Source: a bacterium D16-76
GTDB lineage: Bacteria > Bacillota > Clostridia > Oscillospirales > Acutalibacteraceae
Assembly (NCBI GenBank): GCA_009917445.1
Contig: QZEE01000005.1
Span: 85,611 to 149,610 of the forward strand
Length of the DNA stretch: 64,000 nt
Direction of reading: 5' to 3'
Shown: positions 25,753-34,004 of the stretch, in pieces
Numbering within the stretch: position 1 is the stretch's first letter
Layout: each line of letters begins with the position of its first letter
The notes under the pieces: model-generated
Databases searched by the model: none
What the model saw: the letters and a program-made list of their open reading frames with translations, nothing else
What the model was told of the DNA's origin: nothing
Program-made: the position numbers and the translations under genes

Positions 25753-26718
25753 TTATGGGAAGGCCCGGAATTCCCGCAAAAACCAGGGCTCGCCGGCGGT
25801 GAAGGACCGGCCGTTTAAGTACTCTAAGGGCCCGGCGGGGGTGGTGAAGTCAAAACGGAGCTTATAGGAGCACAGCGCCTGGTAGGGGAACCCGGTCTTT
25901 TTGTTCACGGCGTTTTTCCCATACTTGCCGTCCCCGGCCAGGGGGTGGCCGATGGCCGCGAAATGGGCCCGTATCTGGTGGGTGCGGCCGGTTAGCAGCT
26001 CTACTTCTAAAAGGGAAAAGCCCTGCCGCTCTTCCAGTACCCGGTACCGGGTGCGGATGCTCTTGCCGCCTGGGGATGGCTTTTGGGAGATGTAGACGCG
26101 GTTTTGAACCTCGTTCTTTTCCAAATAGCCGGTAAGCAGGGCCTCTTCTTCCTCCATGCGGCCGCACACCACGCAGAGGTATAGCTTTTGCATTTCCCGG
26201 TCCTTTACCTTTTGGTTCAGGACCCGCAGGGCTTCGGCGTTTTTGGCCGCCATAACCAGGCCCCCGGTGTTGCGGTCTATGCGGTTGACCAGGGCCGGGG
26301 CAAAGGAATTCTCTTCCTGGGGGTCGTACTCCCCCCGGTCGTAAAGCAGGTGCTGCACCCGGGCGATGAGGGAATCGAAATGGTAATGCTCATCTGGGTG
26401 GACGATAAGGCCGGGCTTTTTGTCCAACAGCATCATGTGGCTGTCCTCATAGACAATGGAGACGGCTTTGGGGGCTTTCATAAAGTCAAAGGCTTCTGGG
26501 GATTTCTGGAAAAAATCCTCCTGCCAGTAAAGGCTTAGCTGGTCCCCTACGTTTAGGCGCTGGTCGGCCTTGCAGCGCTTGCCGTTTACCTTTACGTCTT
26601 TGGTGCGCACGCATTTGTACAGTACAGGCGGGGGCAGGTTGGGGTAGGCCTTCAGCAAAAACTTGTCCAGCCGCTGGCCCGCGTCGTTTTTTTCTATGTC
26701 TACGATTTTCCTGGGCAT
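25753..26718 (-). CDS. RluA-family pseudouridine synthase
   Basis: 321 residues. An S4-like N-terminal RNA-binding domain (AGQRLDKFLLKAYP) is followed by the catalytic RluA motif NRIDRNTGGLVM (Asp nucleophile) and LLTGRTHQIRAHFA. Isomerises uridine in 23S rRNA or tRNA; the site cannot be told from sequence. ATG 26718 follows GGAGGTAGG, which contains the stop of the exporter gene upstream, so coupled expression is likely. Confidence 0.95.
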   Translation of the reverse strand: MPRKIVDIEKNDAGQRLDKFLLKAYPNLPPPVLYKCVRTKDVKVNGKRCKADQRLNVGDQLSLYWQEDFFQKSPEAFDFMKAPKAVSIVYEDSHMMLLDKKPGLIVHPDEHYHFDSLIARVQHLLYDRGEYDPQEENSFAPALVNRIDRNTGGLVMAAKNAEALRVLNQKVKDREMQKLYLCVVCGRMEEEEALLTGYLEKNEVQNRVYISQKPSPGGKSIRTRYRVLEERQGFSLLEVELLTGRTHQIRAHFAAIGHPLAGDGKYGKNAVNKKTGFPYQALCSYKLRFDFTTPAGPLEYLNGRSFTAGEPWFLREFRAFP

Positions 26719-26722
26719 GGGC

Positions 26723-27184
26723 CTACCTCCCCTCCCGCCGCCAGGTAAAGAGGAACCGGGGCAGCGAAAGCACGATGCCGATCCCCAATGCAATGGCTAC
26801 GGCGATTTTGATGGTCTCCAGGCCGGTGCTCATGGCCAGGGAGTTGTCGCTCATAAAGAAATGGTAACCGGTATAGTAGATGCCCGCCCCGGGCACCAGG
26901 GGGAAGATGCCGCAGATCAAAAAAACGGTCACCGGGGCCTTGCGGGCAAAGGAGAACACCCGCGACACCCAGGTGAGGGCTACGGTAGCAAAAAACGACG
27001 CCCCCACGGCGCCCGCGCCCAAGCCCATGGCCGCCAGGTACACCAGCCAGCCTACGGCCCCGGTGGCGCCGGTGCAAAGCCACTCCCGCCGGGGGGTGTG
27101 GAAGATGATGGAAAAGGCCACGGTGGACACAAAGGCCACCGCTGTCTGGAAGGCCCACTGTAAAATCACGATGGGGGGGATCAT
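26723..27184 (-). CDS. Threonine/serine exporter small subunit (ThrE_2, DUF3815)
   Basis: 153 residues, about four or five membrane segments, with FPLVPGAGIYYTGY, the ThrE_2 signature. Works with the DUF1212 subunit encoded just upstream (27181-27954); the genes overlap by ATGA. Comparable to YjjB. Exports amino acids or, as for YjjPB, succinate. Confidence 0.9.
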   Translation of the reverse strand: MIPPIVILQWAFQTAVAFVSTVAFSIIFHTPRREWLCTGATGAVGWLVYLAAMGLGAGAVGASFFATVALTWVSRVFSFARKAPVTVFLICGIFPLVPGAGIYYTGYHFFMSDNSLAMSTGLETIKIAVAIALGIGIVLSLPRFLFTWRREGR

Positions 27185-27954
27185 AGCAGCGCACCCCCTG
27201 TCATAAGGGAAAGCAGGCGCACCACTACGCCTACCCCTACGGCAATGCAGCCGCCTACCAGCACGGCGTCCAGCATGCGGATGGCGCCGCTTAAGTAGTC
27301 GCCGTTAAAAAAGTCCCGGATAGAGGTGGTAAGGGCCACCCCGGGCACCAGGCGTATGATGGAGCCGATGATGATCTTGTCCATATTCTCCCCCAGCCCT
27401 ATGAGGAAAAACACCGCCCCGCAAAAGGTCACCAGGGCGCTGGCGGAAAGGTTTGTCAAGAATTTGGAAAGGCCCCGGCGGCCTGCCCCGTACAGGTAGA
27501 ATTCCAGGGCTATGCCGCAGACAAAGGCAATGGAGGCGTCGCGCCAGCTGCCCCCAAACAGGTAGCTGAAGCAGGCGCTGCCCACCGCGCAGGCCAGCAC
27601 CGCTAAGGGCAGGGCGGAGTAGGGCATGTCCCCCACGCCCTCTAAAATGCCGAAGGCCTCGGCTACGGTGTGCCTGCCCTGGGCGATCTCACGGGAAAGC
27701 TGGTTTACCGCCATAATACGGCCAAAGTGGATGGTGGTGCTGGGCACGTGCTTTAGGCGTGCGGCATGCTCTACCCCCCGTTCTATGCCCGTGGCGAAAA
27801 TGGCGTTTGTCAATACGTACACGTCAAAGGTGTCGATCTCATAGGCCCGTGCCACCCGCTCCATGGTTTCCTGCACGCGGGAGATTTCGGCCCCGTTTTT
27901 TAACAGCGTCTCCCCCATCTGGAAGGAGAGCTCCAAAGCGCTGGTCTTGTCCAT
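27181..27954 (-). CDS. Threonine/serine exporter large subunit (ThrE, DUF1212)
   Basis: 257 residues. The soluble N-terminal part has GETLLKNGAEISRVQETM and the membrane part has RLVPGVALTTSIRDFFNGDYLSG, both DUF1212 hallmarks (YjjP side of the split transporter). Starts 3 bp after the SdpI-like gene. Confidence 0.92.
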   Translation of the reverse strand: MDKTSALELSFQMGETLLKNGAEISRVQETMERVARAYEIDTFDVYVLTNAIFATGIERGVEHAARLKHVPSTTIHFGRIMAVNQLSREIAQGRHTVAEAFGILEGVGDMPYSALPLAVLACAVGSACFSYLFGGSWRDASIAFVCGIALEFYLYGAGRRGLSKFLTNLSASALVTFCGAVFFLIGLGENMDKIIIGSIIRLVPGVALTTSIRDFFNGDYLSGAIRMLDAVLVGGCIAVGVGVVVRLLSLMTGGALL

Positions 27955-27957
27955 CCT

Positions 27958-28350
27958 TTATTCCTCTCCGGCGCGGGGGGCGCCGTCCTTATCAAAATTT
28001 TTGTGCAGGGCCACCTCGGTAGGCAGGATGGTGAGGAGCATGGCCCCACATTCCAGCAGCACCAGCCCGCCGCCTATCCAGCCGGTGGTGTCCTTATCCA
28101 GCTGCAAAACCAGCAGGATGATAAAGGCGACCACCGTCACCGGCAGGGAGACCAGCCCGATCTTCCACCACAGCCGGCCTATGTACTGGTGGGCAAAGGC
28201 GTTTGCCAGGTCGCTTTTGCCGGACAGGGGCGTGCGGTAGCCGAAAGCGCTGTTCCGCCCGGGCGTATGCCGGGTAAAGTACCAGCCTACCCCTAAAAAC
28301 GTGGCCGGCATGAGCAGGCTGCAGAAAAAAAGGAAAAACCAGAACATCAT
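27958..28350 (-). CDS. SdpI-family membrane protein
   Basis: 130 residues and three membrane segments with FGYRTPLSGKSDLANAFAHQYIGRLWW, the SdpI/YhfL core. SdpI in Bacillus gives immunity to the SdpC toxin; this short homologue may act in envelope stress or have no such role. First gene of the run ending at rluA. Confidence 0.8.
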   Translation of the reverse strand: MMFWFFLFFCSLLMPATFLGVGWYFTRHTPGRNSAFGYRTPLSGKSDLANAFAHQYIGRLWWKIGLVSLPVTVVAFIILLVLQLDKDTTGWIGGGLVLLECGAMLLTILPTEVALHKNFDKDGAPRAGEE

Positions 28351-28454
28351 CTTAACGCCGCCTCCCTTTTGGGTATATAGTTTCTCCTATAAAATAAGGC
28401 CCTTCTAACCCATATCATTGTACTGTGCCCGTTGGGCAAAGTCAAGAATTTTTG

Positions 28455-28512
28455 GGAAAAAACAGGGCCCCCGGCCATCACCGGCGCGGGGGTGGCTGGG
28501 GGCTTTCTGCGG
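28455..28512 (-). terminator. Terminator after the hydroxyacid dehydrogenase gene
   Basis: On the minus strand GCCCCCAGCCACC...GGTGATGGCCGGGGGC, then CCTGTTTTTTCCC. Confidence 0.7.
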
Positions 28513-28527
28513 CAGGGGCGGCCGCGG

Positions 28528-29472
28528 TTATTTTATCAGGTTGACCGGGCTGCCTTCCAGCCAGGCGTACAGGTTCTGGAAGACGATCTCCGCCCGCTGC
28601 TCCATGGACTCTGCCGAGGCAAAAGCAATGTGGGGCGTGGCGATAGTGTTGGGGGTGTGCAGCAGGGGGTGGTCTGTGGGCAGGGGGGGCTCGGCCTCGA
28701 ACACGTCGCAGGCGGCCCCGGCAATGGCGCCTTGGGTAAGGGCGTCTGCCAGGGCGGGGGTGTCTACTACGCCGCCCCGGGCGGTGTTGAGGAGGAGGGC
28801 CGTCTTTTTCATGCGGGCCAGCTCTTCGCGGCCGATTAAGCCCTTGGTCTCCGGGGTCAGCGGGCAATGGAGGGACACGATGTCCGACTGCTCTAAAAGC
28901 TCGGCCAGGGGTACCTGCCGGTCAATGGCAGGGTCCTGCACGGCGCTACGGTTATAGGCCAGCACGGTGCAGCCAAAGGCCTTGCACAAGGCCGCCGTGC
29001 GCCTGCCAATGGCCCCGGCCCCTACGATGCCCACGGTCTTGCCGGAAAGGAGGTTGCCTACAAGGCCGTCCTTTGTGCCGCCCTGGCGGCAGCGCTGCTG
29101 GGTGGCGTCTACCTTGCGGAGAAGCTGGATCATCAGGCCTATGCACAGCTCGGCCACGGCCTGGGTGGCGTATCCGGAGGCGTTGCTTACCTGGATGCCC
29201 CGCTTTTTCGCGGCCTCCATAGGGATGTGGTCTACGCCCGTAAAGGCTACGTCAATGTATTTCAGCGCCGGGGCCTGCTCCACTACGGAAAGGTCCAGGG
29301 GCATGTTGGCCAGCATCACCACGTCCGCGTCCCGGCTGCGGTCCAGCTGGACGGCTGGGGAGGCGTCTTTTTCATAGGCGGTAAAGGTGTGGCCCATGGC
29401 CGCCAGCCTTTGGGCGTGCTTTTCGATCACCTGGGGCGGTACGCCCAGGCCCTCTAACAGTACGATTTTCAT
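28528..29472 (-). CDS. D-2-hydroxyacid dehydrogenase
   Basis: 314 residues. Rossmann motif VGIVGAGAIGRRTA (GxGxxG), catalytic Arg/Glu/His set in LNTARGGVVD, DVFEAEPPLP and PHIAFASAES. NAD-dependent reduction of a 2-keto acid. The helix after SLHCPLTPETKGLI is typical of the glycerate/formate dehydrogenase group. Monocistronic; substrate uncertain. Confidence 0.93.
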   Translation of the reverse strand: MKIVLLEGLGVPPQVIEKHAQRLAAMGHTFTAYEKDASPAVQLDRSRDADVVMLANMPLDLSVVEQAPALKYIDVAFTGVDHIPMEAAKKRGIQVSNASGYATQAVAELCIGLMIQLLRKVDATQQRCRQGGTKDGLVGNLLSGKTVGIVGAGAIGRRTAALCKAFGCTVLAYNRSAVQDPAIDRQVPLAELLEQSDIVSLHCPLTPETKGLIGREELARMKKTALLLNTARGGVVDTPALADALTQGAIAGAACDVFEAEPPLPTDHPLLHTPNTIATPHIAFASAESMEQRAEIVFQNLYAWLEGSPVNLIK

Positions 29473-29501
29473 GGTGTCCTCCTTGTTTCTTTTCCCTATG
29501 G

Positions 29502-29532
29502 CAAGGCCCGAAGGGGGCGCCTCCGGGCCTTG
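29502..29532. terminator. Hairpin between GH130 and dehydrogenase genes
   Basis: CAAGGCCCG...CGGGCCTTG with GGTTTTCTT on the plus side. Probably ends the GH130 transcript, although the T-run is on the wrong side for that strand. Confidence 0.5.
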
Positions 29533-29539
29533 GGTTTTC

Positions 29540-30541
29540 TTATTTGTTCTCCTGGTCGCCTACGTCCATGGGGTATTGGCGCATATAAGAGAGCAGCTCG
29601 TCCACGGTGGTAAAGGCAAGGCCGGTTACGGTGTCGGCCGCGCCGTAGTAGATGGTGATGCGCCCGGTCTCGGGGTCTGTAAGGGTGGCGCAGGGGAAGG
29701 TCACGTTGGGCACGTCGCCGGTGAGCTCGTAGTCCACCTCGGGCCCAAACACGTAGAAATTGCCCCGCTCTTTTACGATCCACGGCCGGTCAAGGTCCAA
29801 AAGGGCCGTGCCGAAACGGTACACAAAGCCGTTGCAGGAATTGAGCACACCGTGGTAGATCATCAGCCAGCCTTCGTCGGTCTCAATGGGGGTGGGGCCG
29901 GGGCCTACCTTTTTGGACTGCCAGCCCCCCGCCGTGCCGAACAGGAACCGGTGCTTGCCCCAGTAGCACAGGTCGGGGCTTTCGCTGTAGAAGATGTCCC
30001 CAAAGGGCGTGTGGCCGGTATCGCTTGGGCGGCTGACCATAGCGAAGTTGCCGCCGATTTTCCGGGGGAACAGCACCCCGTTGCGGTTGTAGGGCAAAAA
30101 GGCGTTTTCCAGCTGGTAGAAGGTTTTAAAGTCAAAGGTGTAGCCCAGGCCGATGGTGGGGCCGTGGTAGCCGTTGCACCAGGTAATATAGTACCGGTCC
30201 TCAATAAAGCACACCCGGGGGTCATAGCGGTATTCTTTGCGCACCACGTCCTTTTCGCCCTCAAAGACAATGGGCTCGTGGTTGATCTCCCAATGGATGC
30301 CGTCCTTGGAGAACCCGGCAAAGATGTCCATTTCCACGCCCCGGTTGTCGCAGCGGAACACGCCGGCGTAGGCGTCGCCAAAGACCACCACCGCCGAATT
30401 GAAGACGCTGTTGGAGGTGGGGATGGCGTCCCGCGGGATGATGGGGTTTTGGTCGTAGCGCCACACGGGCTTTTGGTACCCGGCGGGTTTATCTTGCCAG
30501 GGCATGTTGGGCAGGGCGGGCCTGCCGATGATCTTGGCCAT
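29540..30541 (-). CDS. GH130 family mannoside phosphorylase
   Basis: 333 residues. GH130 features: [19 protein letters not shown], a [23 protein letters not shown] block with the catalytic Asp, and WLMIYHGV. Most members phosphorolyse beta-1,4-mannosyl-glucose or mannooligosaccharides to mannose-1-phosphate. No transporter or epimerase partner is adjacent, so the exact glycan is unclear. Confidence 0.93.
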   Translation of the reverse strand: MAKIIGRPALPNMPWQDKPAGYQKPVWRYDQNPIIPRDAIPTSNSVFNSAVVVFGDAYAGVFRCDNRGVEMDIFAGFSKDGIHWEINHEPIVFEGEKDVVRKEYRYDPRVCFIEDRYYITWCNGYHGPTIGLGYTFDFKTFYQLENAFLPYNRNGVLFPRKIGGNFAMVSRPSDTGHTPFGDIFYSESPDLCYWGKHRFLFGTAGGWQSKKVGPGPTPIETDEGWLMIYHGVLNSCNGFVYRFGTALLDLDRPWIVKERGNFYVFGPEVDYELTGDVPNVTFPCATLTDPETGRITIYYGAADTVTGLAFTTVDELLSYMRQYPMDVGDQENK

Positions 30542-30654
30542 GAGGTTTGCTCCTTTCTACAATACAAATTTCCTCCCTTGTATTATAGCCCGCGCGGGGG
30601 CAAAAAGCAACTGTTTTCGGCGGGGCACGTCTTTTCTTTTTTTGGGGGGGATTA

Positions 30655-30760
30655 AGACCTTGGGGCTTGTCTCGCCTGCCGGCTCGGTCGGTTCGCAGCT
30701 TGTAAACGTATTGCTGCGCAAAACGTTTTGCCACATGGCAGACGCTCACCCCCAAACCCC
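30655..30760 (+). repeat. Dispersed hairpin repeat, family A, second subtype
   Basis: Begins like the other family A copies (GTCTCGCCTGCCGGCTCGG) but then carries GCAGCTTGTAAACGTATTGC and AAAACGTTTTGCCACATGGC. The same second half is found reversed at 33040-33115. Confidence 0.8.
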
Positions 30761-30904
30761 GGCTAACGCCTGTAGAGCCTCCGGCGCAAAGGTCGCGCCT
30801 GCGGCAAGACCGTGGGCTCTGCCCACCCCCGCTTAGGGCTTTGCCCTAAGAACCCACTTAAGGGTTTACACCCTTAAGAATCCCACGCTTCGCTTCTGGG
30901 GTGG
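30761..30904. other. GC-rich palindromic intergenic tract
   Basis: Contains GTGGGCT-ct-GCCCAC, GGGCTTTGCCC and AAGGGTTTACACCCTT palindromes, then a reversed family B end (CCCACGCTTCGCTTC). No gene; probably forms the 3' end of the HAD transcript. Confidence 0.5.
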
Positions 30905-31723
30905 TTACAGGCAGTCTGCTAATTGGCCTAAGTCTGCGAAGACCAGGTCCGGCTTGGTTTCGCTTTCTGCTAACATTTCCGGCGTGGTTTCCCCGCTCAT
31001 CACCAGAATCGAGGTCACCTCTGTCCCCGCCGCCACCGCTATATCGGTATAAAGCCGGTCCCCCACCACCGCCATTTCCTGAGGCTGGCAGCCCGTATGG
31101 GCAAGCATATACGAAAGCGTATGCCGGGAAGGCTTACCGAAAAACTCACACCCCACGCCGGTTGAAGCCTTTACCAGCGCCGCCATCGAGCCACAATCCG
31201 GGATAAACCCGCCTTCTACCGGGCAGTTGAGGTCTGGGTTTACCCCATAGATGGGCTTGCCAGCCCGCACCAGGCCACAGGCGGTAACAAGCTTTTCATA
31301 GGTCAAGGTCGTGTCAAACCCCAAAACTACATAGTCGGCATCCTCCTGCCGCTGTATACCCGCCCCGTCAAAGTCGGCGCAAAGGGCAGGCGTACCTACT
31401 ACATAAGCGCTTTCGCCAGGGTGATGGGCCTGTAGCCAATCTAATAAGACACCGTTTGAAATCAGCATCTTTTCCGGCGGGATTTCTATACCCATTCCCG
31501 CCAGCTTCTGCAAATAAGCCTCCCGGTTCCTCGAGCTGTTGTTGGTGAAAAAACAGAAATCCGCACCCTTAGCCCGCACCGTGCTTAAAAAGCGCTGGGT
31601 AAAGGGGAACAGCCTGTCCCCTAGATAAATGGTGCCATCCATATCCAGCACATACATTTTGATTTTTTGGAGCCTTGCGCGCCCTTCGTCCCCTGTGCTA
31701 TACTGTACAAAATTGGCCCCCAT
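30905..31723 (-). CDS. HAD-IIA hydrolase, NagD-like
   Basis: 272 residues. DMDGTIYLGD (nucleophile and acid Asp), FFTNNSSRN, the C2-type cap and VVGDRLYTDIAVA (motif IV). The NagD group removes phosphate from sugar or nucleoside monophosphates. ATG 31723 has AGGAGGG; upstream frame extension crosses the divergent GrpB promoter region. Confidence 0.92.
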   Translation of the reverse strand: MGANFVQYSTGDEGRARLQKIKMYVLDMDGTIYLGDRLFPFTQRFLSTVRAKGADFCFFTNNSSRNREAYLQKLAGMGIEIPPEKMLISNGVLLDWLQAHHPGESAYVVGTPALCADFDGAGIQRQEDADYVVLGFDTTLTYEKLVTACGLVRAGKPIYGVNPDLNCPVEGGFIPDCGSMAALVKASTGVGCEFFGKPSRHTLSYMLAHTGCQPQEMAVVGDRLYTDIAVAAGTEVTSILVMSGETTPEMLAESETKPDLVFADLGQLADCL

Positions 31724-31800
31724 ATCCTGGCCCTCCTGATGATGATTCGGTAGGGCCATTCTATCACGGGGGCGCGGATTTTGCAACAGGAGGGCCGGAA

Positions 31801-32370
31801 ATGCCGAAAAAATTATCCGAAATGACCCTGGAGGAGCTTTGGCAGCTCTTCCCTGTCACCTTGACCGGGCACAAAGAAGAGTGGGGCCAGTGGTATGCCC
31901 AGGAAGCCGCCGCCCTTACCCCGTTGCTGCCCGGGTGCAGGCTGCACCACATTGGCAGCACCAGCATACCGGGCATATGGGCCAAGCCCATTGTGGATAT
32001 ACTGGCCGAAGCGCCGGTGGGGACGAATCTGGGAGCTATACGGGATGTGCTGGTAAAAAACGGCTGGGTATGCATGGCCGGCGGGGAAACGCGGCTCTCC
32101 TTTAACAAGGGCTACACACCCGAGGGCTTTGCCCAGCGGGTGTTCCATTTGCACCTGCGGTTTGCAGGAGACGCGGACGAGCTCCTCTTCCGGGACTACT
32201 TGCGGGCCCACCCGGAAATCGCTAAAGAATACGAGGCCCTAAAGCTCTCGCTGTGGAAGCCCTATGAGCACGACCGGGACGGGTATACGGCGGCGAAAAC
32301 CCTTTTTGTGGAAAAGGTGACGGCAGCGGCTAGAGTCTGTTTTAAAACAGACTCTAGGGCTTCCAGTTGA
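31801..32370 (+). CDS. GrpB/DUF157 family nucleotidyltransferase-fold protein
   Basis: 189 residues: HHIGSTSIPGIWAKPIVDILAE is the GrpB signature (nucleotidyltransferase-like GS and DxD region), and HLHLRF and LWKPYEHDRDGYTAAK follow. Natural end is near KVTAAA; the last 14 residues are encoded by a 28-bp palindrome (32330-32357) and its flank. Overlaps the convergent sigma-like gene by 17 bp. Confidence 0.88.
   Translation: MPKKLSEMTLEELWQLFPVTLTGHKEEWGQWYAQEAAALTPLLPGCRLHHIGSTSIPGIWAKPIVDILAEAPVGTNLGAIRDVLVKNGWVCMAGGETRLSFNKGYTPEGFAQRVFHLHLRFAGDADELLFRDYLRAHPEIAKEYEALKLSLWKPYEHDRDGYTAAKTLFVEKVTAAARVCFKTDSRASS
32330..32357. repeat. Perfect 28-bp foldback
   Basis: CTAGAGTCTGTTTT joined directly to its own reverse complement. 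The half-sequence equals the end of the MITE at 14442-14518, so this looks like two MITE ends with no middle. It carries the stop of the minus-strand gene and codes for part of the plus-strand gene; it may also terminate both. Confidence 0.8.
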
Positions 32371-32653
32371 CGTAGGCCAGGACGCGGGCCAGACGCTTTT
32401 TCGATTTTTGCAGGTGGCGGCAGACCGTGGCCTTGCCGATGCCCAGCTGGCGGCCTACCTCTTCCATGGTTAGCCGCTGGAAATAGTAGAGGGTTACGCA
32501 CTCTTGCTGGCGGGGGGTGAGCTCTTGGGCCACGGCTGCCTGCAAAAGCTTTTTGGGGACTTTGGCCAGTGGGGACGTGCCCCCCTCCCCCGGGCCTGGC
32601 TGGATTAGGGACAGCCCGCTTACTTGTTCCAGGGCAACCCGTTTTGCGCGCAT
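32354..32653 (-). CDS. Sigma-70 region 4-like HTH protein
   Basis: 99 residues. LTPRQQECVTLYYFQRLTMEE then RQLGIGKATVCRHLQKSKKRL is a sigma region 4 / LuxR-like helix-turn-helix. There is no region 2, so it is not a complete sigma factor. Small regulator of unknown targets. ATG 32653 follows GGAGGTG. Confidence 0.75.
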   Translation of the reverse strand: MRAKRVALEQVSGLSLIQPGPGEGGTSPLAKVPKKLLQAAVAQELTPRQQECVTLYYFQRLTMEEVGRQLGIGKATVCRHLQKSKKRLARVLAYVNWKP

Positions 32654-33039
32654 AGCGGCACCTCCTGTTCGAACGGATGTTTCTATTTTAGTATAGCATG
32701 TTTGGGGAGAATCCGCAAGAGGTCCAGGAACAAAATTTCGCTTTTGGAGATGGGGCTTTGTTATTGTACGTTGGAAAAAGGGAAACGTATTCGATGTTAA
32801 GAAGGGGCTGCGGTTGGGGGGCAAATAATATGGGCGGTTAGGATTGGGGTGGCGTACAGGGCTGGCGCGGTTAGCGCCCTATTATAATAAGCGGCCTTAC
32901 GCATTGCTTTTAGGGGGGCCTGAGTAGAGAGTCTTTCCTCAAAAAATGCAAAAAGCACCCACATGGGGTACCGGGCTAAAAGCGCCGTGGTACAAACACA
33001 CGTGGGTGCGATTGGTTTTAGGGTCAAGCCCTTTTTTCA
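32654..33039. other. Intergenic region without a recognisable gene
   Basis: Short minus-strand frames only. An AT-rich ATTATAATAAG stretch lies near 32880. CACATGGGG/CACGTGGGTGC segments flank a loop at 32960-33010. No clear function. Confidence 0.4.
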
Positions 33040-33150
33040 AAAGGGCTTGTGGGGGTTGGGGGTGAGCGTCTGCCATGTGGCAAAACGTTTTGCGCAGCAA
33101 TACGTTTACAAGCTGCGATCCGACCGAGCCGGGAGGCGGGACCGCCCCAA
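33040..33150 (-). repeat. Dispersed hairpin repeat, family A second subtype (reverse)
   Basis: Reverse copy of 30655-30760: GCCATGTGGCAAAACGTTTT, GCAATACGTTTACAAGCTGC, then CGACCGAGCCGGGAGGCGGG. Abuts the 3' end of the isomerase gene. Confidence 0.82.
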
Positions 33151-33152
33151 GG

Positions 33153-33974
33153 TCACCAGCCCAGGGATTTGAGATACTGGCGGCTCATGGTGATAGCTTC
33201 CATGGGGGTGCGGCCGTTAGACTGGTCTTGCTCGACAACGACCCAGCTGGCGCCTGCTTCTAGGCTGGCTTCCAGGATGGAGGGGAAGTCCTGCATGCCG
33301 CTGCCTACGGGGCGGAACTCGAAGAAGCCGTGGCTTTCCTGCTCTTCTACGTCGGTGCCGATGAGCTGGTACATGTTGGCGGGCTTGCCCTCTTTGTAGA
33401 AGTCCTTGAGATGGACCACCGGCGCGCGGCCTGTGTACTTTTTAATATAAGCCGCAGGGTTCTCGCCGGCTACGTTTACCCAGCAGGTGTCGATCTCGGT
33501 CTGCAGGATGTCGGCGGGGATGGTCTCGTAAATGTAGTCCAGGGCGTAGCGGCCGTCGGGCATCTTGATAAACTCAAAATCGTGGTTGTGGTACAGGGTC
33601 TGGATGCCGTGGGCTTTGCAGGCCTTGCCGATCTCTTCAAAAAGCTTTACGTTGCCTTCAAACTTGGGGGTGCCGGGGCGGTCTTCTTCCATCAGGTAGG
33701 GGATGGCGATGTATTTTACGCCAATCTCTACATACTTCTGGATGGTGCCTTCCATGTCGGCCACCAGCTCCTGGAAGGGGACGTGGGCGGAAACAGCCTG
33801 GAGGCCCGCGGCTTCGATGGCGGCCTTGATCTCGGCGGGCTCTTTGCCGTAAAGGCCGGCCAGCTCTACACCGTCGTAGCCGATCTCTTTAATCTTTTTC
33901 ATGGTACCGGCAAAGTCTTTCTCGGCGTCATCACGGACGGAATAGACCTGCACGGCAACGGGTAAGGTTTTCAT
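33153..33974 (-). CDS. Sugar phosphate isomerase/epimerase family TIM barrel
   Basis: 273 residues of the xylose isomerase-like AP endonuclease 2 family: VQVYSVRDDAEKDFAGTM, YDGVELAGLYG, LYHNHDFEF (metal His), EIDTCWV (metal Glu/Asp), VVHLKDF and VVVEQD. The metal-site set looks intact. Possibly an inositol- or ketose-type isomerase; substrate not readable. Confidence 0.88.
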   Translation of the reverse strand: MKTLPVAVQVYSVRDDAEKDFAGTMKKIKEIGYDGVELAGLYGKEPAEIKAAIEAAGLQAVSAHVPFQELVADMEGTIQKYVEIGVKYIAIPYLMEEDRPGTPKFEGNVKLFEEIGKACKAHGIQTLYHNHDFEFIKMPDGRYALDYIYETIPADILQTEIDTCWVNVAGENPAAYIKKYTGRAPVVHLKDFYKEGKPANMYQLIGTDVEEQESHGFFEFRPVGSGMQDFPSILEASLEAGASWVVVEQDQSNGRTPMEAITMSRQYLKSLGW

Positions 33975-34004
33975 GGGGATACATCCTTTCTTTTCCAGCG
34001 CGGG

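Noticed and set aside
29387..30655. 422-codon plus-strand frame opposite GH130
   Set aside because: Low-complexity shadow produced by GC-rich codons of the real gene.
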